Source: Bacteroidota bacterium (lineage in GTDB: Bacteria; Bacteroidota; Bacteroidia; Bacteroidales; NBLH01). From it: 64,000 bases of DNA. Made by a program: the position numbers and the translations under genes. The notes beneath the pieces are model-generated. The model searched no databases. It had not been told where the DNA came from and saw nothing but the letters and a program-made list of their open reading frames with translations. Every line of letters begins with the position of its first letter. Within the stretch, counting starts at the first letter, position 1. The stretch is from NCBI GenBank assembly GCA_025361565.1, contig JANYKN010000140.1, positions 1-64,000 on the forward strand. The letters are read 5' to 3'. Shown one piece after another: positions 55,101-62,436 of this stretch.

Positions 55101-56821
55101 CAAGGGATACAACTGTTGCTACTACTTCAGTTAACAAAAGTACTGCTCCAAAGAAAAGTGCTAATTCTGCAACTATATTGCCTGAAATAAAGACTCTTAA
55201 TATACTGGGCTCCGGTAATTCACTAAAATCTTCGGTGCAGGCTACATTTAATCAGCTTCTTTCGTACGATACCGCTACTGTACCAACCACTTTTATGGGA
55301 TATGGCGGTTCAAGGGTATTTTATGTTGGAACTGGATTTACTGCTCCATCTAGTGGATTTAATCTTACTCATGTACAAACCTGGTATGCACCGGGAGATT
55401 GGTTAAATTCAAGGGTTGGTGTTGAGATTTATGGAGGCGATGCCAATATTAATAATTGTAAATTATTGAGCTCCGAATTATTTGACCATTCAGTAACAAG
55501 CTCTGATCAGGTTGGCAGTTTATTAACTTACAAGCTGAGCCAGAATATTCAATTTTTCCCCAATGAGAAGTTTTATGTTGTATTTGTTTACGAATCGGCG
55601 GTAACTTATCCGCAAGGATGTGCAACTGTAGTAAATAAAATTCCTAACCGATATGTTTTTGGTTCAGGCGATGGTACATGGTATGATTTATCGGAATATG
55701 CCCAATTTAGTACAATTGGATGGTTCGTCAGGGCAGCTGAAGAAACTGCGTCATCAACACCATGGGTAATACTCTCGTCAGCCGACAGTAGTTCTATTGC
55801 ACCAACAAATTCCGATAACTTGCTCATTGACTTTGATGCTACAAATGCTAAAAATGGAGATAATTTTGCCAAACTAAAGATAAGTTCAAATGATATTAAA
55901 AATCCGGTGAAAGATGTGGTTTTGCATTTGAGAAAAAACAGAGGCCCGGTTTTCGATCCATCTGATAAATTAGCAGTTACTGAAAATGCCACACTCAATT
56001 TTACACTAAAAGCAACAGATATTGAGGGCGATGATTTTACAGTAGCCTTGGACAGTGTCAATCCTTTACTTCAAATTATTTCAGTTACTAAGAGAATTGA
56101 AAACAAGGGCTTTGGATTCGTTCCAATTGTTAAAACTGTTAATCTGCAATATAAACCCGATTATACTTGTCAGGGTGATAATAAATTCGGTATTACTTCA
56201 ACAGATACCTATGGAAACAAGGAAAATATCATTGTTTCGATTAATGTAAAAAATGTAAACCGTCCGCCGGTTGCACTTGCCATTGATACTTTAAAATTGA
56301 GTACAACAGGTGATTATGTTATGGTTTATCCAAATGATGTTTTCTCCGACCCTGACAATGATATTCAATCCATTTCAGCAGTTGTAGACAACTCCGGAAC
56401 AGTCAACTTATTTAACTCTGGCACCGATTATTTAATAATGCCTTTAGCCGTAGGCCAAACATTTATCACTTTTGTTGCCACCGATGCATTTGGCGAAACA
56501 GCTATCAATGTTGTGCAGGTTAAAGTTAGCACAAGCGCAACTACTGGGTTTGAAGGACTTAAAACCAATCAGGAACTCAATCTTTACCCAAATCCTACTT
56601 CAGATATCCTGTATATGAATATTCCTGAAAATTTCATTCATTCAAATAATGAGATAGGGGTTTCTGTTATCAATGAAATGGGTATGGTTGTGAAACAACA
56701 GGTTATTTACAAAAATTCTCCATCATATCCTATGGATCTAAGTGACTTACCTAAAGGTGTTTATATGATCAGAGTATCGGGTAATAATATTTCCAAAACA
56801 TCAAAAATTATTAAGAATTAA
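49145..56821 (+). CDS. Giant T9SS-secreted subtilisin-family protease, module B
   Basis: The 2558-aa paralogue of the module A protease has a signal peptide (about 1-29, ending TYSQ) and a peptidase S8 domain with Asp213 (IMDQGVD), His268 (YHGTHVAG) and Ser454 (GTSMACPH). A fibronectin type III domain (about 525-635) follows, then ASPM/SPD-2/Hydin-like repeats (DFGGVMIGTSKDVKV, FNFGTTFKGG, IAFGDVMIDSK), two FYFG-type beta domains with YIGANGILTF and VSKYGLVAF-like strands, a cadherin-like region and a T9SS sorting domain (LNLYPNPTSD to KIIKN). It should act outside the cell. The neighbour downstream is the Ig-like-repeat protein, 81 bp away, with a 12-bp hairpin in between. Confidence 0.95.
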   Translation: MKKKSIQSIKFVLLILILAMFSHFNTYSQVYKSGVLQGTIRIKVKPEIITSIYGLETRTKSGIVVTGIKSLDQLSAKYTVTSIKRVFPYSPKFEERHMKHGLHLWYEVTYTNTTKSSSDDLVEIYKGLDVVDKAEVVHMPELIDGSGKPHYVSKSTLTDTRTSVMPFNDPYLKKQWHYNNYGQSGGTIGADINLFNGWSTTHGTPNVVIAIMDQGVDYKHEDLHNMMWVNEAELNGVKGVDDDGNGFKDDIYGVNFADNTGNLNIDYHGTHVAGTIAAQNDNGIGVCGVAGGSGIGDGVRIMSCQILGGPRAADIPGAYVYAADMGAVISQNSWGYQTPGTYDDAVNVGIDYFIAEAGNYPGSPMKGGVVIFASGNSNTELMMYPGAYQNVIGVDALNSISTRASYSNYGTWTDISAPGGDAMMDAELNAPAGYSNGIMSTLNANGYGYLDGTSMACPHVSGIAGLVVSQFGGPDFTNEMLKTHLLTGVRYLYGIPGNIQLTGKLGSGYIDAALALKKDNKIAPNSITDLAFTGMAQDFATITWSVPADEDDVAPLSFEIIYSKVEINAATIAQAKILNLSNIKNVGETQSYEITDLQSVTKYYFSVRGIDRWGNVSDFSNQIIGTTNSGPVTSFDAAKSALDIVINVAQNPLGGDSVKLINTGEGMLKWDVLSRVKTITPLSKRPNLQYPTSPNSYSPTYNILSNTVEPSILNSIQHDTVVDKGYVNEWVSLKVFGESNINLPNSSATRFYVNEEEGFNFTFTEAYLQLDTAKGPVIVEVYEGYDIADAKLLLAQEVKAPKPNGYMGVTLNEQIFFPKGSYFWVVYHIPAGNKYPLGGGLELGSEMSKNCYYSTNVGKTWKLFEDVYDDNRVVWAVFAMSLKQNVNDFIVLSPDSGVIASNQYNYISAKVDATKMINGSYKSSLVVNTNETGKPMLRLPINVTVTGHLPKIESLNRVDFGGVMIGTSKDVKVTVKNTGLGRFNFLSPYCNISNPQFTYIGGINTVFESGASEELTFRFTPNTAGNIYSYVTLLDANGHNYQFQLFGSAVEPPIVKLNPPTSTFNNLALGDSIVNSIYVKNTGKYPLDYFLPAYADGSNMETKPAKIQKFGYTFQVDTIGTTYVWNDIVSTGIDITDQFKGNTMTNIYSTKIDMGFVFPYYGKYENSIHISKYGLVAFQVDGAIWSANPAMYDNYTNPTKYISALGTPMQFYEAGFGKVYYRKEADKFIVQYEDAPYWDGNIWVTEDGENYTQIRASITFQIVLHDNGDINFYYKQNSYPDLWKWSLVAMEDRTNDDGILITGREWKKYNNWIVNTRYQAHSAVNIFNPGLGLFSNLSNTFGTVLPGDSAKIKYTIKTDSLNLLSYRENLVVVSNDPIHNPSFHAVDFTITSGGVSNVTSDTSEFNFGTTFKGGIKENSFILSNDGKAIDNVISATFDNGFYTIKGNIPEILKPNRQLTYIIAMKTGSIGLKNDVLRLTTANGQIITIALSGEVIQGPVIELQTSAGAALTSITKFITAGNSTSQAFKIKNSGAVNLNVAPVNNEWASIKETTTSANEFAYNYKWKSSKDFGGPIYDWVEIANNGGTKVTGLDSWAGPEWTSGIKLPFSFKFYENEYDTLYIGANGILTFTKGQDEYNYYFSVKGIPLKGIPNNYIAPLFLFGGPDWVVMYPLVGVYYKLEEDRVIIEYRDFNSAFTMGDPISYQAILYKNGNIKFQYVMPANTSNTVTDKGEIGIENIDGTDGVEISNNQTFVNSNMSIELYPVRTYSIAPNDSKDFIMDLTAKDLVAGTFADSVQFLTNDPLALTKKLPVKIIVSGTPEISKPDSIAFGDVMIDSKVPTITKEFEIKNTGTANFIITGISQSLASSIKVEVYTKSGDYWIWNLASASGLFPQTVVAKSAMKFRATITPTVPVNLSDILHLTTTLAVPDQSIPIIARIYNPAIAETSQDTITYYAQTSVFKTTHTLNLKNAGGYPLNYKLNIDYTRDTTVATTSVNKSTAPKKSANSATILPEIKTLNILGSGNSLKSSVQATFNQLLSYDTATVPTTFMGYGGSRVFYVGTGFTAPSSGFNLTHVQTWYAPGDWLNSRVGVEIYGGDANINNCKLLSSELFDHSVTSSDQVGSLLTYKLSQNIQFFPNEKFYVVFVYESAVTYPQGCATVVNKIPNRYVFGSGDGTWYDLSEYAQFSTIGWFVRAAEETASSTPWVILSSADSSSIAPTNSDNLLIDFDATNAKNGDNFAKLKISSNDIKNPVKDVVLHLRKNRGPVFDPSDKLAVTENATLNFTLKATDIEGDDFTVALDSVNPLLQIISVTKRIENKGFGFVPIVKTVNLQYKPDYTCQGDNKFGITSTDTYGNKENIIVSINVKNVNRPPVALAIDTLKLSTTGDYVMVYPNDVFSDPDNDIQSISAVVDNSGTVNLFNSGTDYLIMPLAVGQTFITFVATDAFGETAINVVQVKVSTSATTGFEGLKTNQELNLYPNPTSDILYMNIPENFIHSNNEIGVSVINEMGMVVKQQVIYKNSPSYPMDLSDLPKGVYMIRVSGNNISKTSKIIKN

Positions 56822-56841
56822 AAAATACAACTTATTATCCC

Positions 56842-56874
56842 CTTCAGTGCACATTATTCAGGTGTGCACTGAAG
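56842..56874 (+). terminator. Long hairpin between protease B and the Ig-like protein
   Basis: A perfect 12-bp stem, CTTCAGTGCACA (56842-56853) with TGTGCACTGAAG (56863-56874), and a 9-nt loop. The following TAATTTCTTT is a weak T-run. It is either a leaky terminator, lowering but not blocking expression of the next gene, or a stabilising stem for the protease mRNA 3' end. Confidence 0.65.
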
Positions 56875-56902
56875 TAATTTCTTTAACTTAATCTATAATA
56901 TT

Positions 56903-59900
56903 ATGAAAAGATTTACACTCTTAATTCTATTGTTGCTATTGATAAAATTAGCATTTGCACAAGACTTTACAGTTACCTATAATGTAACCCGTGAAGCTTA
57001 TCCAGCTGCATTACCCGCAGAAGGAGCCACAGTAACTATTTTTAATACAACGTATTGTAATCCTGCACAAACAGGAACTGTTAACTCGTCTGGAGCTGTA
57101 TCGTTTACTATACAAAAACCTGTAGGTGTTGCTGTACCGCTTACTGAAACCATCACTTTGGCAGGACATAATACAAAAACCGGAACTCAAAACATTTCGG
57201 CAGCTTCTGTATCACCATACAATGTTTATAAGTATATCGGATTGACAAATACCAATTTAGTGGTACAACTTACTAAAGATGTTGCAACTACAGGGACTCC
57301 ACTTTCGGGCATTGATATCGTTTTTACTTGTGCTTCGCCCGCAATCAACACAACCCTTGTAACCGATGCAAATGGATTTGTTACTTTACCGGTTACCAGA
57401 AGTACTACAGTCAATTATACAATTACAATTACACCTAACGCATCGCAATTAACCGGATATTCTGCAATACCGGTAACTACGCAATCCATTGCTTTTGCGC
57501 CAAGCGGTAATATGTCGACTAAAACTATTGCTGCCATGTGGCTGTACACGCTTAATTTTGCGGTTACCGATCAATCGAGTACTCCACTTGCAGGAGCATC
57601 GCTTACTTGTACTGGTACGCCTGCATCCGTAGCAAAATTGACTGATGCCGGGGGTTTGACTTCCTTTACAAAACAAAGGGGAGCTGTTAATTATACGGTT
57701 ACTGCAACAGGTTATGCCGATTCAACAGCAACTCTTCCAGCTACAGCTTTTACAAGCGACCCAATCACCATAGCACCAATTAAATTGAAAAGTGCTTACA
57801 ATATTGATTTTACTGTACTCAATGAAGCTGCAGCTCCGGTTTCAGGGGCTACCATCACATTATACGGTAATTATGTAACAGCGGGTACAGGTACAACTAC
57901 TGCTTCAGGAACCTATTCATTTTTAAAGAAAATTGAAGGGACTTATACATACCTAATTACTGCTCCGGGATATTCCGATAAAGCAGGAACATTAACTGTT
58001 TCAGGAAGTAACAATGTGCAGAATATTACTTTATCTGCTGGATATAATTTTACTTTTACTGTTAAAAAAGGAACAACAAATTTGCTGAACGATTCCGTAA
58101 CGGTTAACGGTATTACCAAAAGAACAAATGCCAGTGGACAAGTTATTTTTGGTTTGCCTGCCGGGCAATTCAATTACACCAATAAACGATATGCATTTGT
58201 TGATGAAGCCGGAACAATTACTGTAGATGGGGTTACTCCAGCAAACAATGTTTTAACCCTTACTTTAACTCCAATTTACTCCATCAGGTTTAGGACCAGA
58301 GATCAAAACTCTGTTTCTATATCAGGTGCCACAATATTATTTGAGGGCAAAACCTATATAACCGATGTAAATGGCTATGCCTGGGTATATAATGTTGCTC
58401 CAAGTAATCTGTACCGTACTTTTGCAATTATGAAAGATGGATATGCCGATATTATTGATAGCGTGAAAGCTACAAGTGCTGCGGTTACTTTTTTTGGCGC
58501 AAATTATACCCCAAGTACGTCTAACAGAATCAATATCGATGATAATTATTTCATGTTTACAAAACCAAACATTGTAATCAATTACAATCCTTCGATGGCA
58601 TTTTTAAGTAAATTTTACATGGATGGAGTAAGCCATATTGAGTACAATACCCAACAGTGGTCATGTACAATAAATAATGCTACTCCCGGAATTCATACTT
58701 ATTACGCGGTCTATCCCGGTACATATGCCCCGGCGCGTGGAAAAGTAGAATTGGCCTCAAATAAAAATACATCAATAAGCATAAATTTTGTGCCTGGTTT
58801 TAATATTGAATTTTATACCCTTGATGCTCAAAGCAATCCAATTGAAGGCGCTTTTGTAACCCTTGATGATTCATTGAACCACACGGATGCTTCGGGTTTG
58901 GCCCTGTATAATAGCAGAGTTCCCGGAACCTATGCATATACAGTTTATCAGAAAGACGGCTTAGGTAATATCATAGCAAAAGCAAAAGGCGAATTTGTGC
59001 ATGGTACTGCAACATCAACCCAAGTTATTACATTACAACCAATTACAAATACAATTAAGCTGAATGTTTATGATACCCACAATGGTGTAGAATTTCAAGG
59101 TGCTACAATTATTTGCGATAATATGTCGTATACAACAGATGCACTGGGAGTTGCAACAATTCCAGTTGTAGCAAATGGCGATTATACTTGTACTGTCAGT
59201 TATCCCGGATATTTTGATTACTCGGCAAAAGTTACCATAAATGGAGCAAATGATGAAGAATGGGTATACATGAATAAAAAGTTCAGTGCTTCATTTACTA
59301 TCAACGATGGAACCAATCCCATTGAAGGAGCGATTATCAGAATTAACAATGAAGATAGAGTTACCAATGCAACTGGACAAGTTACTTTTACTGGATTGTT
59401 TAAAAATTATGACAATATTGAATATACTGCTTCAGCCATTGGATATATCGATATCACAGGTGCATTCAATGTTTATAAAGCTGATGTTGTTGTTCCTGCA
59501 ATTTCTTTTTCAACCAGATCTTATGAAGCAAACCTAAGAGTACTTAATTCTGCAAGTTATCCAATTTCAAATGCTATGGTTGTGGTTGACAATAAGGATT
59601 ATATGACTGATGCTTTAGGCTATATTCATATCCTAAAAATAGTTAATGGAACTTACCCAATAGTTGTTTCCAAATCAGGATTTGTCGATAATTCCAATTC
59701 AATTATAATAGCGGATGCCAACATTGCCAAGGATATTACATTGACTGGTGGATATGATTTAACTATTCAGGTGATTAACGGCCCTTCAGGAGCTGTTGGT
59801 CTGGCCAATAATTCAATTACGCTCAATGGTATTACAAAAACTACCGATGCAAATGGAATGGTTGTTTTTGGTGTGCCAATGAATTCAGCGGTTCATATTG

Positions 59901-61459
59901 TAAATACAAAAGCAGGTTTTGCCGATGCCACATTGGATATTGCCGATGTAAATTCCAACATGAGTTCAACTATTTATATGACACCGGTTTATACTGTTGC
60001 ATTCAAGATTTTAGATTCCAATACATACAGTCCTATTCAAGGTGCCACAGTTACTTTTAATGGAAATGATATAATATCTGATATCGATGGTAACGCTACT
60101 TTTAGCAATGTTGGGCCAAGTGTAACTTCATATGATTATACAATTGTCGGTGGTGGATCTTATGGTCAGGAAACAGGCAGTATTGATCTTCCATTTACCA
60201 GCACCGAAGAATATCTTGCTACCGATAACAATTTGTCTGTTAATAGTTATCTTTCATCACCTGGCGTTTATTTTGCAGTTTCTGCTGGAATGATGTCATA
60301 CTATGGATCAACTACAATTACCTTTGATGGTGTTGATTATAGTTTTGATCCAATGATGGGTGGGATTTTAATTAATTGTGCAATTGGTACACATAGCTGG
60401 GTTGCAACACCTGAAGATATAACCAAAGCTATCTACAACGGTAGTGTTACAGTTTCGACCAATACAATAGAATTCGTTGGAATTGATGTCCAAGATGGCC
60501 GCAAGGTTGAAATTTATACAAAAGATAAAGCCGACAATGCAATTGAAGGTGCTGCAGTAACATTTAATGGAGTTACTGTAAATACCGATGTTTCGGGTGC
60601 AGCAGTTTATTACCGCGTTCCTCAGGCCGAATATACTTACTCAATTACCAAAGCAGACTATATTGATGTGGTGGATATTCCGCTTTCAGTAAATACTGTT
60701 GATGTGGTTGAAGTGGTAACACTTCTTCAACCAAGTTATATTGTAAATTTTGCAGTTACAGATGGAACTAATCCAATTTCAGCTGCAAACATTACTTTCG
60801 ATGGTACTTCTCTTTCAACCGACGCTGCTGGTCAGATAAATTTCCCAGATAAAAATGCAGGAACTTATAATTTTACAGTTAGCAAAGCCGGTTATACCGA
60901 TGTTACTGGAATTGTTACAGTAGTTGATCAGGATGTGACAAAAAATGTAAATCTTGACCTGATTGTTTATGGTGTTACTTTCAATGTTAAAAAAGGAAGT
61001 GTAGCCGTTGAAGGTGCCACTGTTCTTCTTGATGGCACTTCGGTTCTTACGGATGCTTCTGGTGTAGCAAGTTTTGCAGGTAAAATTCCTGGAACTTATG
61101 CTTATACGGTTAACAAAACCGGATTTGATCAAGCCACTGGAAACGTTACAATTTCTAACACTGACGTAATTGAAAACGTAAACTTGTTAGGTACCGGTAT
61201 TTTTGAAATTTCATCTAAAATGAAAAATCCTTATCCAAACCCAACTACAGGTATACTTTCTGTTACAATTCCTGAAAAATTAATTAATTCAGAAATCTCT
61301 GTAATTAATGGATTGGGCAATGTTGTTAAAACAGTCAAATCAAATACATCCGGTTCAGAACAAATCATTGATCTTGGTACTTTACCCGATGGAACTTATT
61401 TGATTCAATTAAAGTCAAATGCAGATCAACAGGTTTGGCAAGTGATTAAAAAGCAATAA
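56903..61459 (+). CDS. T9SS-secreted protein of tandem Ig-like (carboxypeptidase-regulatory-like) repeats
   Basis: The 1518-aa surface protein has a signal peptide (about 1-19). About fifteen tandem repeats of 70-95 residues follow, each with a start like FTVLNEAAAPVSGATITLYG, a (V/T)TDAxGxAxF middle and a G(T/D)Y-Y-(V/I)xKxGYxD end. These are the CarboxypepD_reg/Cna-B-type Ig-like folds used in adhesins and stalk-like proteins. The C-terminal segment (PYPNPTTGILS to VIKKQ) is a T9SS sorting domain. It follows protease B in line, after a hairpin. Adhesion or acting as protease substrate/partner are both reasonable guesses. There is no counterpart next to module A. Confidence 0.92.
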   Translation: MKRFTLLILLLLLIKLAFAQDFTVTYNVTREAYPAALPAEGATVTIFNTTYCNPAQTGTVNSSGAVSFTIQKPVGVAVPLTETITLAGHNTKTGTQNISAASVSPYNVYKYIGLTNTNLVVQLTKDVATTGTPLSGIDIVFTCASPAINTTLVTDANGFVTLPVTRSTTVNYTITITPNASQLTGYSAIPVTTQSIAFAPSGNMSTKTIAAMWLYTLNFAVTDQSSTPLAGASLTCTGTPASVAKLTDAGGLTSFTKQRGAVNYTVTATGYADSTATLPATAFTSDPITIAPIKLKSAYNIDFTVLNEAAAPVSGATITLYGNYVTAGTGTTTASGTYSFLKKIEGTYTYLITAPGYSDKAGTLTVSGSNNVQNITLSAGYNFTFTVKKGTTNLLNDSVTVNGITKRTNASGQVIFGLPAGQFNYTNKRYAFVDEAGTITVDGVTPANNVLTLTLTPIYSIRFRTRDQNSVSISGATILFEGKTYITDVNGYAWVYNVAPSNLYRTFAIMKDGYADIIDSVKATSAAVTFFGANYTPSTSNRINIDDNYFMFTKPNIVINYNPSMAFLSKFYMDGVSHIEYNTQQWSCTINNATPGIHTYYAVYPGTYAPARGKVELASNKNTSISINFVPGFNIEFYTLDAQSNPIEGAFVTLDDSLNHTDASGLALYNSRVPGTYAYTVYQKDGLGNIIAKAKGEFVHGTATSTQVITLQPITNTIKLNVYDTHNGVEFQGATIICDNMSYTTDALGVATIPVVANGDYTCTVSYPGYFDYSAKVTINGANDEEWVYMNKKFSASFTINDGTNPIEGAIIRINNEDRVTNATGQVTFTGLFKNYDNIEYTASAIGYIDITGAFNVYKADVVVPAISFSTRSYEANLRVLNSASYPISNAMVVVDNKDYMTDALGYIHILKIVNGTYPIVVSKSGFVDNSNSIIIADANIAKDITLTGGYDLTIQVINGPSGAVGLANNSITLNGITKTTDANGMVVFGVPMNSAVHIVNTKAGFADATLDIADVNSNMSSTIYMTPVYTVAFKILDSNTYSPIQGATVTFNGNDIISDIDGNATFSNVGPSVTSYDYTIVGGGSYGQETGSIDLPFTSTEEYLATDNNLSVNSYLSSPGVYFAVSAGMMSYYGSTTITFDGVDYSFDPMMGGILINCAIGTHSWVATPEDITKAIYNGSVTVSTNTIEFVGIDVQDGRKVEIYTKDKADNAIEGAAVTFNGVTVNTDVSGAAVYYRVPQAEYTYSITKADYIDVVDIPLSVNTVDVVEVVTLLQPSYIVNFAVTDGTNPISAANITFDGTSLSTDAAGQINFPDKNAGTYNFTVSKAGYTDVTGIVTVVDQDVTKNVNLDLIVYGVTFNVKKGSVAVEGATVLLDGTSVLTDASGVASFAGKIPGTYAYTVNKTGFDQATGNVTISNTDVIENVNLLGTGIFEISSKMKNPYPNPTTGILSVTIPEKLINSEISVINGLGNVVKTVKSNTSGSEQIIDLGTLPDGTYLIQLKSNADQQVWQVIKKQ

Positions 61460-61487
61460 AAGATTATTTAAAGAAAATCAACAATAG

Positions 61488-61524
61488 AAAGGACGATCTG
61501 TAAAGATCGTTCTTTCTTAAATTT
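61488..61524 (+). terminator. Rho-independent terminator of the Ig-like protein gene
   Basis: A 12-bp stem (61488-61499 AAAGGACGATCT with 61504-61515 AGATCGTTCTTT, one G-U pair) with loop GTAA is followed closely by CTTAAATTTTTTT. It lies 28 bp after the stop codon. Confidence 0.85.
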
Positions 61525-61658
61525 TTTTCGCATATATTTCAAAACCACTTACCAGCAAAATAATTATCGCCAACAAATTGAATGTTAGGCCTATAAAAAA
61601 TTATTACTTAGAAGAACGTATTAAATTCGTATCAAACGTAAATCTTTGAATAAATACG

Positions 61659-61946
61659 ATGGAAGCTGAACATCAAACCGCTGAACTTGTTTTAACTAAT
61701 CAGGTTCCAATTATAAAAGTAATGGAAGATAAAACCAGAAATGATGCGCTAAGAGAAGTTTGGTTTTATATGGAACATTATTGGAAACTTAAAGACGAAA
61801 CTCCTGAATATTTTTTACTTACCAGAACAAATGTCACATTAAACGGACATCTAATAATCGCTTTTCTTTTTGGATGGTGGATGTTATTTATTCCAAATCT
61901 GGCTTATCATATAGCCATGCAGAAAAAGATGAAAATCTTTAAATAA
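61659..61946 (+). CDS. Small membrane protein, unknown
   Basis: The 95-aa protein has a soluble N-terminal half (ALREVWFYMEHYWKLKDETPEYF) and one hydrophobic helix near the C-terminus (GHLIIAFLFGWWMLFIPNLAYH). Topology would place the N-terminal part in the cytoplasm. I recognise no family. It lies between the module B terminator and a pseudogene remnant, with no clear operon partner. Confidence 0.6.
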   Translation: MEAEHQTAELVLTNQVPIIKVMEDKTRNDALREVWFYMEHYWKLKDETPEYFLLTRTNVTLNGHLIIAFLFGWWMLFIPNLAYHIAMQKKMKIFK

Positions 61947-62130
61947 AAATTGATATCGCTACATAGATAAACTGAAACAGTAATGACACAGACTCTTTAC
62001 TTTTTGGCTCTTATCCAAGCACAAAAACTTACGCAAAAAGAAAAAGTAAAGCAATATCACCCCAAAATTCAATTTAGATTATTAAAGAATTAGTTAATCA
62101 TCCAAACGGTTTGTTTTTATGTCAAACAGG

Positions 62131-62329
62131 TTAGAAAAAAAACACTGCCATCCGGCCTCCACCAAACATCGGTTCCCAGCCAATTTTATTTTTTTGAACA
62201 TTTGGAAGATAACAAATCAGTCCATTAAAAAGCATTCGAGTTTCTTTTTCCGGAGCTGAATATCAGCTTTTCGTAAATACCGATAAAAGCATTAAAATCA
62301 TTTGGATAAACCAATAGATAAATATAATT
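62131..62329 (-). pseudogene. Remnant of a protein-coding gene, frameshifted
   Basis: On minus, one frame gives YLLVYPNDFNAFIGIYEKLI (from about 62323 down) and then runs to a stop. Another frame picks up without gap as PEKETRMLFNGLICYLPN, then NKIGWEPMFGGGRMAVFFF and a stop at 62131. Protein-like composition in two overlapping frames that join near 62262 suggests the decayed 3' end of a gene. No family was recognised; IGWEPMFGGGRMAVFF looks like the end of a beta-rich protein. Confidence is limited by length. Confidence 0.4.
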
Positions 62330-62436
62330 TTAAGCAAGATATAACGGTTTAAATTTTGCAGAATGCTATTTCAATTCATAGAAATGTTTATATTTGATTT
62401 AAGTAGTACCTAATCAGAAAGATACAGATATAGTGT

